A DNA stretch of 64,000 nt. It comes from Capitulum mitella (Eukaryota; Arthropoda; Thecostraca; Pollicipedomorpha; Pollicipedidae). A program made the translations under genes and the position numbers. The stretch lies in assembly GCA_030062745.1 (NCBI GenBank), contig CP099844.1, positions 19,778,596 to 19,842,595 of the forward strand, in the 5' to 3' direction. The notes beneath the pieces are model-generated. The model made no database searches. It was not told where the DNA came from and saw only the letters and a program-made list of their open reading frames with translations. Each line of letters opens with the position of its first letter. Within the stretch, counting starts at the first letter, position 1. Positions 36,672 through 47,000 of the stretch are shown in pieces.

Positions 36672-37889
36672 TTAACCCTATTCCCGGAGGGCTAGACAGC
36701 ATGGTCGATTCCCAGCAGGGGGGACGGATTCGCCCCCGCCGAGATCTCAAGAACTACTCGTCCGATTTCATCGCAACAAACGGCAATCGATTGGCCGTGA
36801 CGTGAACTACATTTTTTAAAAGGAAGTTTTCAGAATTTCGAATTTTTTTGATACAGGGGGGCGAAAATGTCAAAATCAGGGGTATTTTTCGATTTCTTGT
36901 AACTCCCTTGTTTATCGGCCAATGTCAATGAAACTGGTATGAATCAAGACATTATGGATAGCGCTTTCACCATGGGTACACGAATATGAAATGTTGAGAA
37001 AATTCATGGGCGTTCACAGGGTTTCAAAAGTAGGAGGATTAGTTCTCTAACAATGGAATGGACAAAAGAGGCAAAAACACTTTTTTGGCTTCTGCTAGTC
37101 GTGTTATGCTAAAGAAGTACAAATCGCACGACAATGTTTGCATAATGTTAGCATAGACGGTGCCAGGGACATGAAAAAGGGGAAACTGTCATGGTCACAC
37201 GTTCTTCAGATCAACTTGTGACCTTTGACCTTAAATGACCTCCAGTGACCTTGGGATCACTTGGAATGATCTCGTGTGCATCGAATATTATCTGTTAACG
37301 TTTTCAACCATTTGAATTTACTCTATTTCAAAAATTTCATTTTATGGCTATTGCGATATAGGGTACGCGCACTGACATTTTAGGTAATAGCTCCGTGACC
37401 CGACCTGATATCAATCTGAAACTTGATACGCAAGTAGAGGGCACCGTTCTACGTCATATATATTCCGGGTTTGGCATTTGAAAAAAACGGTGCCAAAATT
37501 ATTGAAAAAAAGAAATGTTGACTTTTGACCTTGGCCTGACCTTGTAAAGTGATCTCAGATGAACGAAATTACATCTGCACATTGCCCAACTATTTAGCTA
37601 TTCATCCATATAAAGTTTTAAGTTCTATTTTAAAAACGCCGTTTTTGGCAGCCATTTTCCTTTTACCCTCAACATGGCCAAAAATGGCCTGAGGTGCCTC
37701 CCAAGAACGTTGTCTGGCTCCGCCCCTGAGCAAAATGGAATTTTGAAATTTTGCACGGGACGTAGAAAGAATAGCTAGGAAAAGTCACCAAGTTTCGTGA
37801 AACTGCGTTAAAAAGCCTGGAATTGGCAAGCAAAATACCCGAGGGGGGGGGGCGGATTCAGCCCCCCCCCCTTCCGGGAATAGGGTTAC
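36672..37889 (-). mobile_element. TTAA-type MITE, family A, complete
   Basis: TTAA at 36672-36675 begins CCCTATTCCCGGAGGG. The right end has the long G-tract/C-tract palindrome gggggcggattcagccccc (about 37842-37871) and ccgggaatagggTTAC, so the right TTAA has one substitution. The interior is collinear with 34185-35403. Non-coding. Confidence 0.75.
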
Positions 37890-37935
37890 AGCGTCCATTT
37901 CGGCCCACCTCGCATCTGGAAGACGCCCTGACCCG

Positions 37936-38165
37936 ACAAATACTGACCGCGCTGGCGGTGACCTGACCTATGAACAGGGCCCGTGGCTGTGATCTGACCT
38001 GTGAACTGGGCCTGTGATTGTGATCTGGCCTGTGAACGGGGCCCATGGCTGTGACCTGACCTGTGAGCGGGGCCTGCGGCTGTGACCTGACCTGAGAGTG
38101 GGCCCATGACTGTGACCTGACCTGTGAGCGGGACCCATGGCTGTGACCTGACCTGTGAGCGGGAC
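37936..38165 (+). repeat. Minisatellite, about 32-bp unit, just before an exon
   Basis: About seven units of the form ggctgtgacctgacctgtga followed by gcgggaccc. The array stops about 28 bp before the acceptor of the hormone-receptor-motif exon. Each unit contains TGACCTGACCT. Confidence 0.85.
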
Positions 38166-38193
38166 CAGTGAGTAACAGCCAGTGCTTTTTCAG

Positions 38194-38316
38194 ACCCGTC
38201 TTGGTGTCCGGCCACCTGGGATGGCTGGCAGTGTTGGAACAGCACGCCGCCGGCCACCGTGGCCACCGCCCTTTGTCCTGCCTACATCTACTTCAAGACT
38301 ACGCCGTCCTGCAACC
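38194..38316 (+). CDS. Class B GPCR exon: hormone-receptor motif
   Basis: The exon runs from the acceptor gctttttcag (ending 38193) to the donor GTATGT at 38317. It contains 2 bases, 40 codons and 1 base. The product begins PSWCPATWDGWQCWNSTPP and ends with ALCPAYIYFKTTPSC. CPxTWDGWxCW with the later CP and C residues is the defining core of the secretin-family hormone-receptor domain, which binds the peptide ligand outside the cell. Phase agrees on both sides: G from the exon at 12301 plus AC gives Asp, and the final C plus AC of the exon at 43281 gives His. The YIYF...PSC spacing is what I remember from arthropod calcitonin/DH31-like receptors. Confidence 0.92.
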
Positions 38317-39689
38317 GTATGTATCGAGCCGCGTATTAAAGAGAGAGAGAGAGAGAGAAAATGCGTGTGGGGGTAGGGAGGTAGGAATAAAGTGATACGA
38401 TGATGATGAGTTATCGAGCTGCATCAAATGTGCATCATACAACTGTGTCACCCAGACTTGAGTTATATCGCTACAGCTTACGCTAGCAATCCAGTAGCTG
38501 CGAATGAACTACAGCAGTTCATGTCGGCACGTAGGTTTCCTAAATCCTTCATTTCCTAAATCCCTTCAACAAATGGGAAAGTTTGAAGAGGCATGGACCT
38601 CGCGTGAAACATTGGAGAATATCGTGGGCGGACGGGCTTTCGTTGGTCTTCCGGCATGTACACGGTGTATAAGTGTATTTTACGTGGCCCAGGGTGAAGG
38701 CCCATGAGGATGAATAACGGTTACTGATTTGTCAACAATTTTTTAAAACCATGCGTTTCAGAACCTTTCCCATTATTGGGTCCAATAAAACCATGAAATC
38801 AGTTTTAGCGAAACATTATTGTTTTTATACTTAAGTCAGTTTCCGAGAACTGCGGTGCCAAAACTGCTATGCACGCGATGACCAGTTGGCCAGTTCAGCG
38901 CTGCCAGCCAGTACAGCCATTGACAGCGCGCTATATGAACTCTGGTTTTCAAAGGCCCTTGAATATTTATCGATTTCAGTAAATTCAGTATAAAGTTTTC
39001 CCCGACAGCTGAAAAATGTAACGAAATCCAGACATTTTCGCCTTTGTCATCAAGTCAAAGACTAGCGAAAAACCGCGAAAACAGGCCATTTGTTCTAGCT
39101 GAAGTTTTCAATCGTTGTGCGCGTCCCCTAGAAACGATTTTATGTCGTTGAAATTGGTGTCATAATTGTTGTGCTGGCCCAGATAACGGGAAGGACTTCT
39201 GAAACATATGGTTTTCAAAAGCTGTCCGGAAGTGAGCATCCCTGGTGAGGATCGACGGCGTTCCAGGCTCTAGATCGGTTTGAAAGTCCTGGGGAGAGCT
39301 ACGAGAGAGGAAGGGATGAGCGATGTGCTCTGGAATATGAAACACTACAGAGTGCAGTCAAATGACGGTTGTGGTGTCCCTTGAATGGCTGGTGGATAAG
39401 ACTGGGCTAGAAAACCAGTACGGGGGAGAACATACGTTCGCTGAAAAGACTGTCCGTTGCCAAAAAAAAACAATGGTTATGAAAATAAAAAATGAAAATA
39501 GAAATCCAGAAAACACTTTTACGAGAGGTAACAAAGTAACGCACAAGGCATTAACATATTTTGTCGTACGCCATAATTTGCTGATATAATACACCATATA
39601 CCATATTACACAATATATTGGCTGATTGTTCATTAAACTTCATGTCGAACTCCACATAGCGCGACGCTTTTCTGCATGGACCATAGGGC
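38317..39689. other. Intron, with a (GA)9 microsatellite
   Basis: A (GA)9 run lies at 38341-38358, just inside the intron. The remainder has no gene. Flanking sequence just before 39690 could include the decayed start of the gypsy element. Confidence 0.5.
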
Positions 39690-42340
39690 ACTCAACGAAG
39701 TCACAAAAAGACTCGTGCCATCTCCCGCAAACTGATATGGTTATTGACTCGCTGGCCGGATGGTCGTGGTTCAGTACCATGAACATGAACGACGGGTACT
39801 GGCGGCCTTTTTAGCAGGAGAATCTCTCTGGGAGTTTTCCGCGGTGCCTTTCGGCCCCCGGCGATAGTACGGCCGCCTTCTCCCGCCTCTCATCGAGCGA
39901 GTGCTTCGTGGTGTATTGGTAAAGGCATGCCTGAAGTACCTGGACGACGTGACATGGCACGGGAAAATTATTCAGGGAAGACTCGGAGCACCTGAAAGAA
40001 GCGCTATAAGAGCTGGAGGAGGCTGGGCCAAAGCTTAACCCGAGGAAGTGTCACCTATTCCAGAGGCAAGTGCATTACCTAGGGCACGTCATGGATTTTC
40101 AGGACGGGTCCACTGATTCGGAGAAGATCGAGGCCGTGATCAAATGGCCACAGCCAGCGAACAAGACGGACCTGCGAAGCTTTTTCGGCCTGTTTTCCTG
40201 CTATCGAAGATTCGTGCTGTCGTTCGCAGACCTCGCTAGGCCTACGCAAACGCTGACTGAAGACCGATCTCCATTCATCCGGGCAGACCTGTGCCAAGAG
40301 GCGTTCGAGAGGCTGAAAGGAGCCCTCACAAAGACTTCCATCCTGGCCCTCCCAACTGAGAAAGACGAGTTCATCCCGGACACGGACGCCAGCAGTGCGG
40401 GGATTGGCGCCATTTTGTGCCAGTTGAAGGATGGCAGGTAGCAAGTGGTCGCCTACTTCAGCCAAGCGCTCAGTAGACCAGAGAAAGACTACTGCGTGAC
40501 CAGGCGGGAACTGCTGGCCCTGATCAAGGCGGCCGACCATTTCCGTCACTACCTGTAGGGTCGGCGGCTTGTGGCGAGAACCGACCACTCGGCCCTGCAG
40601 TGGCTCATGAAATTCATGGCGCCAGAGGGTCAGATCGTTAGATGGCCCCACAAGATCCAGGATTACGATTTCATGATCAGTCATAGAGCGAGTCGCAAGC
40701 ACGGCAATGCAGATGCTTTGTCCCGAAGACCGTGCCCAAGGGACTGTGAGTACTGTGCGAGGGCGGAAACGAAACAGTACTTCCGACCGAATGTTCCGTC
40801 CAAAGCACGATGCTGCAGCTGGATGAACATTCAGATCGGTCTTTAGGAGACCCGACGAGGGAACAGAGGAAGGACCCTGCCCTCGGAACCACCATTGCCT
40901 GGTTAGAAGCTAGTCCAGAACGATCCAACTGGAAGGTGTCGCCTCAAAGCCTGGAGGTGAATAGTTACTAGGAACTGTGAGAGTTGCTGTCTGTCCAAAA
41001 CGGGGTGCTGATCTACCGGTGGGAGGCAGCCAGTTGGGACCGGACCGTCCTTCTCCGAATTTTGCCAAGGTGCATGAGGCGAGATGCCTGAAGGCAGCTC
41101 CACGAAGATCCTGGCGGATTGCATCTGGGCATTAGCAGAACCTCGGTTAAGCTGCGTGAGAAGTGCTTCTGGACAGGACAGCGCATGGACGTCAAGAAGT
41201 GGTGCGAAACCTGTGTCACTTGCGCTACCAAGAAAGGGACGCCGAGGAAGCCGAGGTTGCCCCAACAGCAGTACAACGTAGGCTACTCAGGTGAGCGGGT
41301 GGCTTTAGACATCCTCGGACCGCTTTCAGAGACTGCGGCTAGTACTTGTACTCGGTACTTGTCCTGAGTAATCGGTAGTTCTCCTGAGTCATGGATTATT
41401 TCACGAAATGGTCAGAGGCGTACCTGATTCCAAATCCAAGAGCACGAACCGTGGCAGACGCAGTCCTGGATCGATACGTGTCAAGATTCGGCATCCCTCA
41501 CGAACTGCCTTCGGTTCAGGGACGCAACTTCGAGTCGGCTGTCTTCAAGGGAATGTGCGACAGGCTCGGCATAGCGAGGAGCAGGACCATGCCACCGCAT
41601 CCACAGTCGGACGGAGTGGTGGAACGGTACAACCGAACCATCGGCGGCCAGCTCGCCATGTATGCCCATGATAACCCATTGGAATGGGACCGGCATGCCC
41701 CATTCCTCCTGGGCGTACCGCTCAGCTGTTCACGAGGCCACTCACGAGACCCCTACCAAGCTGATGTTTGGCAGGAAGCTGATTCTGCCAGTGGAAGTCT
41801 TTTATGGAGTCAAGAAAGATCGGCCACAGCTCGATTCGGTATCTGAATGCCTGCAAAGCCTAGAAAAGATCATGGAGAGCGCCCATCAGTTTGCGAGAAT
41901 TCACATCAAAATGCTGAGTTATCAGGCCGACATAACCTGAAAGCTGACAGCTAACGGTACAACCCTGGGGATGCTGTATGGATCTATAATTCACAGCGGA
42001 AGACGGGAGTGTGTCCGAAACTCACATGTTCCTGGAAAGGACCGTACGTTGTGGCGGATCGCATCAAGGAAGTGGTCTATCGTATCCAACAAGGCCCCAG
42101 AGGCAGAGGCGTTGGGACCGGGGGCAGTGGGCAGTTGTCCCCCAGCTTTGGGCAACATTTAACATCAACCTTATGGGGTAGCATTTAAAGAAACTAGGTC
42201 AAAGTCGTGTTTGCCCCCCCCCCCCATTTTCACAAAGGCTCCACCGCTCCTGCCCAGAAGCAGACCCTCCGTGGTGCATGAGGACCGCCTGAAGCAGTAC
42301 CATGGCACAATCGACGAGACCTGTCTCCCTGCTCAATAGG
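39690..42340 (+). mobile_element. Ty3/gypsy retrotransposon pol relic
   Basis: In plus-strand order: a reverse transcriptase fragment (DSLAGWSWFSTMNMNDGYW, about 39750), the catalytic YLDD at 39937-39948, and VHYLGHVMDF. RNase H follows with DTDASSAGIGA and TDHSALQWL, then a decayed zinc-binding region. The integrase core has LDILGPL, LPSVQGRNFES and VVERYNRT, and the tail has GDAVWIYNSQRK and VHEDRLKQYHG. In-frame TAGs at 40439 and 40558, frameshifts, a 20-bp duplication (tcctgagt at 41362 and 41382) and about 115 bp of inserted C-rich sequence (about 42120-42235) break it. The second catalytic Asp of the integrase is Val (41514-41516). No gag or LTRs were identified. Confidence 0.9.
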
Positions 42341-42974
42341 CCTCCCTAAGTCAAGCACAGGCGCTGGCGGAAGGTGACCAAGGAACGCCGCCTGTGTCGA
42401 CCCGATCAATTGCCAGCGAGGTGGCTGCAGAACGCGTATCGACCCAGACCCAGGCAAATAAACCTGCACGGAAACCACAGTCCACGGAAACCACGGAAAT
42501 AAGCCACAGCGCACGCAAACCAGGGTGACTCTCGAGACTCGGAGCGGAGTTCGCCAGAGAATGCCACCGTCCCGGCATGGCGCGAGAGGTGCTGTGAATC
42601 GGGCGATTTGTTGCCGTGTGTCCGTGACTGACTGGTCGATATGTGACAGTGCCTGGTCTTGCCCTGGTTTCGTCGCTCTGTCGGCGTGAGTTCTCTGGGG
42701 TCGGATGAAAGCTGGGAAGAGGGCAATGTCACTATTCCTTCTCCAGCATGGAGGAAGAGGCTTTGACTGCAGCACGTGGTCGGCCTGAATGCAACTACGT
42801 GCAATTCAGAGAAGTAGAGGCTCGGAACCGTGGAAAGAAAACGATAGGTCAATTGGACAGTTAAGTGCTGCTACCTTATTTTCAGTATCGTTAAGAACCG
42901 CGAATACAAGCGACTGTAAGAACAGTTTTAGGCTACCGACGAGAGTTAACTAGTACAAGCATTTACAGACGTTC
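42341..42974. other. Intron sequence, possibly the 3' flank of the gypsy relic
   Basis: A minus-strand open frame of 181 codons (42230-42775) overlaps the plus-strand retrotransposon tail and is a shadow. Nothing else is recognised. Confidence 0.4.
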
Positions 42975-43170
42975 GACCGCACCCAACTCACCGGTGTCAA
43001 TCAACCGCATCCAACCATCTCCATCTAACCCACCGCGCCCAATTATTTGCACCCAACCAACCGCATCCGACCGCCCGCACCCAACTAGCTGCAGACAGTC
43101 ACCTAGATCCAAGTCACACCCAGCCGGCAACACCCAATCAACCGGAACCAACTATTCTTCGCACCATTCA
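42975..43170 (+). repeat. Degenerate minisatellite, ccgcacccaac-like unit
   Basis: About fifteen loosely conserved 10-14-bp units (caaccgcatcc, ccgcgcccaa, ccgcacccaa) run to within about 110 bp of the exon at 43281. The C-rich strand is the coding strand. Confidence 0.6.
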
Positions 43171-43280
43171 CCGCACCGACCATGAAGCACCTAACCAACC
43201 GGACGCAGTCTGCCCTCGCTGAAATGGTCGGCCTGTTGTCCAGTCGGCTTGCTCCGACCAGGTGTCCCTGTGGTCCGCAG

Positions 43281-43479
43281 ACTACGCCACCAAGGCGTGC
43301 GAGAGCACCGGCCAGTGGTTCATCCATGTGGACCGGCGCAACGTCAGCAGTGAGCGCTCCGAGTACACCTCCTGCAGCCAGGTGGCCACCCTGCTCAGCC
43401 GCATCTACGTCCACGTCTCGGCTTACGCCGTATCCATCGCGGCTCTGTTGCCGGCGCTCGTCATCTTCTTCAGCTACAG
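43281..43479 (+). CDS. Class B GPCR exon: end of ectodomain and TM1
   Basis: The exon contains 2 bases, 65 codons and 2 bases between the acceptor gtggtccgcag (ending 43280) and the donor GTGGGC at 43480. The product reads YATKACESTGQWFIHVD, then an Asn-glycosylation sequon NVSS, EYTSCSQV with the last ectodomain cysteine, and TM1 with AYAVSIAALLPALVIFFSYR. KxC...GxW...C is the C-terminal part of the hormone-receptor domain. An acceptor 19 bp upstream (ccgaccag, ending 43261) is possible by sequence but would break the phase set by the exon at 38194, so I chose 43281. Confidence 0.92.
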
Positions 43480-43910
43480 GTGGGCGCGGCGCCGCGGGAC
43501 GCTGTCCTCAGCTGCAGGCGGGTGGTGTGACGAGCTCCCCCGGCTCCGGGGAAGGTTGCGCCATCGGGTGGGCGGCGTTCTTTAGCTGCAGGCAGGTGCT
43601 GGGCCGTGCGGTGTTATATGTAAGGCGAGGGGATTCTCGTCTAAGCATGCTCATTGCTCACGCTCATTTCTGGGTGGTATCTGTCGAAGATCTGGAACGC
43701 GTGTGGTGTAGTTCGGGTGTTTGAAGTGTGTAGTCAACGTGTGTGAATGTGGTCTTTGGAGTGATGAAACGTCTCTGAGATGCACTGTGATTGTTCGAAA
43801 CTGGCAACGAGGAAAAATGTGCAAAGCACAAATAAGGACGTCACCAGTCCAAACATCATGGCAAGCGGAAACTTGACTACAATAAAACGCTGTTTGCATT
43901 CGCATTCCAG

Positions 43911-44053
43911 GCAGCTCAACGTCCACCGGGTCAGCATTCATAAAGCACTTTTTCCTGTCACTGCTGCTGAACTCCATCATGGTGATTGTCTTCAAGTGCG
44001 TCGTCATGCTGGACGAACTAACCGAGACAGAGAGGCCGTCAATCATTGAAAAA
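43911..44053 (+). CDS. Class B GPCR exon: ICL1 and TM2, with a one-base frameshift
   Basis: Acceptor gcattccag ends at 43910 and donor GTGAGT starts at 44054. The first part reads QLNVHRVSIHKALF in the frame expected from the preceding exon. The second part reads FLSLLLNSIMVIVFKCVVML then DELTETERPSIIEK in the frame expected by the following exon. The two frames differ by one base at the five-T run 43949-43953. The exon is 143 nt, whereas incoming phase 2 and outgoing phase 0 require 142. Four T would restore HKALFLSLLL, matching the family pattern. Either the gene is disrupted or the sequence has a homopolymer error. Confidence 0.88.
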
Positions 44054-47000
44054 GTGAGTGAATGCCAGTACGAGGTTATAGTGCGAGGCTCATGGTACGA
44101 GGTTACGAGGGTCTCTCACTGTGCACATTATGGCAGCTTAGCCGTGCTCCGTTGCAAGAATTCTTGAAAATTCATTTTGTGATGTCAGTTTGTGGGTAGA
44201 CTAAGCATGACTGTTGTGTCACGTGATTTTGAGACTTTCCTGGGACCTTCCATGAAAAGCGTCAGCACCGAATGGAAGATTGTGCTTTAATCCTCGCCGG
44301 GCCGACCTCCGCATCCACCTTCGCTGGATCAAGGAGGGGAGGGGGAGGGGCGGGTCATGAGAACTCAACCAAGATATCGAGAACTTAAAATTTCGTGGAA
44401 AAAACAGAAACATTGTTGAAAGCCCCTAGCGAAACTAGAAGAAATGACGTATATTTTTTAAAAAAGGTCAATTTAAAGATCACCAGATGTCATCTCACGT
44501 CAGACTACACTGCATGTTTTGGCAGCAACTTAGGTAAATAAGGTTTCCACGTATTTCCAAAAATTGTTAGGCAAAGAGCAAATTCGGTATGAAATGTGAC
44601 CTGACCGCAGATCACTGGTCAGGAGGTACAATTACGTGTGCAAATGACTTGAGAAGTGCCAATGAGTACACGCAAGCTTCAAAACCATTGAACCAGTCCC
44701 ACAATCTCAACAGGAAACGGAAAAACACCCAATGTTCAGGTGGCCTCAGGAGTCAATAACCTGGACATTTTTCACCATTCGAAATAGCAGAACTGTTCAA
44801 TTTGTCATATCAGTACGACAAGTTTCGTGCCAATTGACACATTTAAAAAACTGTGGTGCCGCTTTTATTTTTTGGCGAACATGACCTTTTTAACCTGCCC
44901 CAGGTCAATGACCTGTGGCGACTTTGAGTTTAAGAATAGTCGGGGGGTGTAAAAAAGATGTATGGTAAGGCAGCCCAAGGGCCATATTTCTGGGTCGTTT
45001 TGTTTTTTGACTAGCCTCAGAAAACCGGAGGTAGGATTTTCATGAACCCCGGTTGAGCGAAGGTTAATCTGTTTTCAATTACAGTACGTAAAATAGAAAA
45101 TAAAGCCATGAAACATAAACGGCAGCCTTTTGTCGCCTTTATCGAGCGGTATTGCTTATTTTCCACCTTTCGAAACTTGGCAAGATACAGCCACGCTCCC
45201 GCTGTCTTTGCTGATGTTTAGCAGTAGGGCCATTGCACGTCGAACCCCACAAGATTGGGTAATTTTTGACCCCATCCCTTACGATTTTTTTTCAGCTAGC
45301 TCTTCAGAACATCCCTTTCAATTTTTGACGGAGTATGGCAGGCTCGTAGTGCCCATAGAAAATGGACATTCATCAATTGTTAGCTCACGGTGATCTCTGA
45401 GGTCAGAGTTCTGGATCATAAAAGGTGACCAATTTTTCAGTCATCACATAATTCCAATGCCCATATCCCCATGATAGTTCGTCACAGAAAAGTGCGAATA
45501 GAACTTTTTCATGCAGAAATGTCGAAGTTTCATAAATGGGTCATTTTTTCCGCTGACCTCCCGATGACTTTTGAGCTGACTACGCCAGAGTAAGCGCGTT
45601 TGGGTTTGACGATGATTTGCCCCTTCATCTTTGTGGAAATATAGTGCAATATGTGACTTAGTCTCTGCAGTAAGCGTGGTAAACGAAACATTTCTGGAAA
45701 AATTCCAACTTTTTCAGATATCTTTACTTATATGATTTTAAGTGACGCTTAACAAATATGCCCTGGGGCTATATGACGATGGCTGACTGATTTCGCTCCT
45801 TTTGTTTGTCCGATTATGCTGCAATTTAACGCGCACAATGCACAACTCGTGTGCTTCGCATCAGCTTAACCTTAAATGGCTTGACCCGAAAGGCCAAGGG
45901 TCAAAGGTCATGGCACTTCATTGCCAGTCGACCTCTCGCCATCTAGATTCGACATATGCCAGTTCTTCGCTGTCCATCGGGATGCTTTTTGGGTCATAAA
46001 GCCAAAAGAGACGCACGCTACAATAACATGCTATTTTGCGAGCCAATGAGTCGTCTGCGTTGTCCCTAGCGTTCCCGGCGTGACACTGAAGTCGATCTAC
46101 GGTCTTATATTGCAAGACTCGGCAATACCGCGGTACATTGTCACCGGCCGATGATATTCGGTTGAGTCTGTGAGCTTCCGAAACCGTGATGGAGAAGTGG
46201 AACAGACTAATAGGCTGTTGTAACCCACTGCGGTTACAGCAGGTTACAGAGCTGTGAAGAGGGGCTGCCGCTGCGCGATTCCTAAGAAGATATATTTGCA
46301 TTTGGATATTGAACCGGTCTGCACAAAATATTTGTGCGCTGAATGCCGGAAGACAGTCTTCTTCGCAGCCCAACCAGTCCAGGCTGCAGCAGTCGCAGTC
46401 TCTCTCGCATCGGCGTCCCTCGCATCGGCCCGGCCCGCCGGGCAGCCCCAGCCGCTGCTTTCCTCGCAGCCCATCCCGCCAGGCTTCGAACATTTCCGAA
46501 AACTCCGACGACGGTGTGATCCACCAACGGTAGCATGAACTTGATATACTGGGTGAATCAGCGCGCGCCCTGGGTGTAACGCCCATAATTCTTGGAACGA
46601 CGTCATTATTAAAAAGCTGGCGTTCTGTTAGGGACACGGAAGGAGTACACGGTTATGTGGATAATCTGATAAGTGAAAAATAGGTGTGAAATTGAAAAAA
46701 ATAAAAAAAATCAGTTCATGGCCATCATAGCTCGTCCAAGGTTAATTAAGGCCAGTGATCTCGGTTGACCTTGAAAAGGTTCCGATGCACGGCTAACATA
46801 GCCTCAGTTGGCTATAGGGCCCAAGGCCATCGGACAAACTCGCTTTCGTTAGAAAGTGGAGGAAAGATATATGTCAAATCTGGATGGAAGGGGGTTGATT
46901 GGTGATAACCAGTCGCGACTTTTGACTCTTGACATTTGGGGTCAAGTAATGTAAGGTTAAGTTAATGTGTCGCTCACAAGCAGGGCATTATGCGCACCAG

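Noticed and set aside
40079-40702. 207-codon minus-strand ORF
   Set aside because: Shadow of the gypsy RNase H region on the plus strand.
42230-42775. 181-codon minus-strand ORF
   Set aside because: Its first part is antisense to the recognisable gypsy tail (VHEDRLKQYHG), and it has no domain of its own.
43262-43280. Alternative exon start at 43262 (acceptor ccgaccag)
   Set aside because: It would start in phase 0 while the preceding exon carries one base, so the frame would be lost; 43281 fits.
43103-44046. Minus-strand ORFs of 103 and 131 codons
   Set aside because: They overlap phase-consistent receptor exons on the plus strand.
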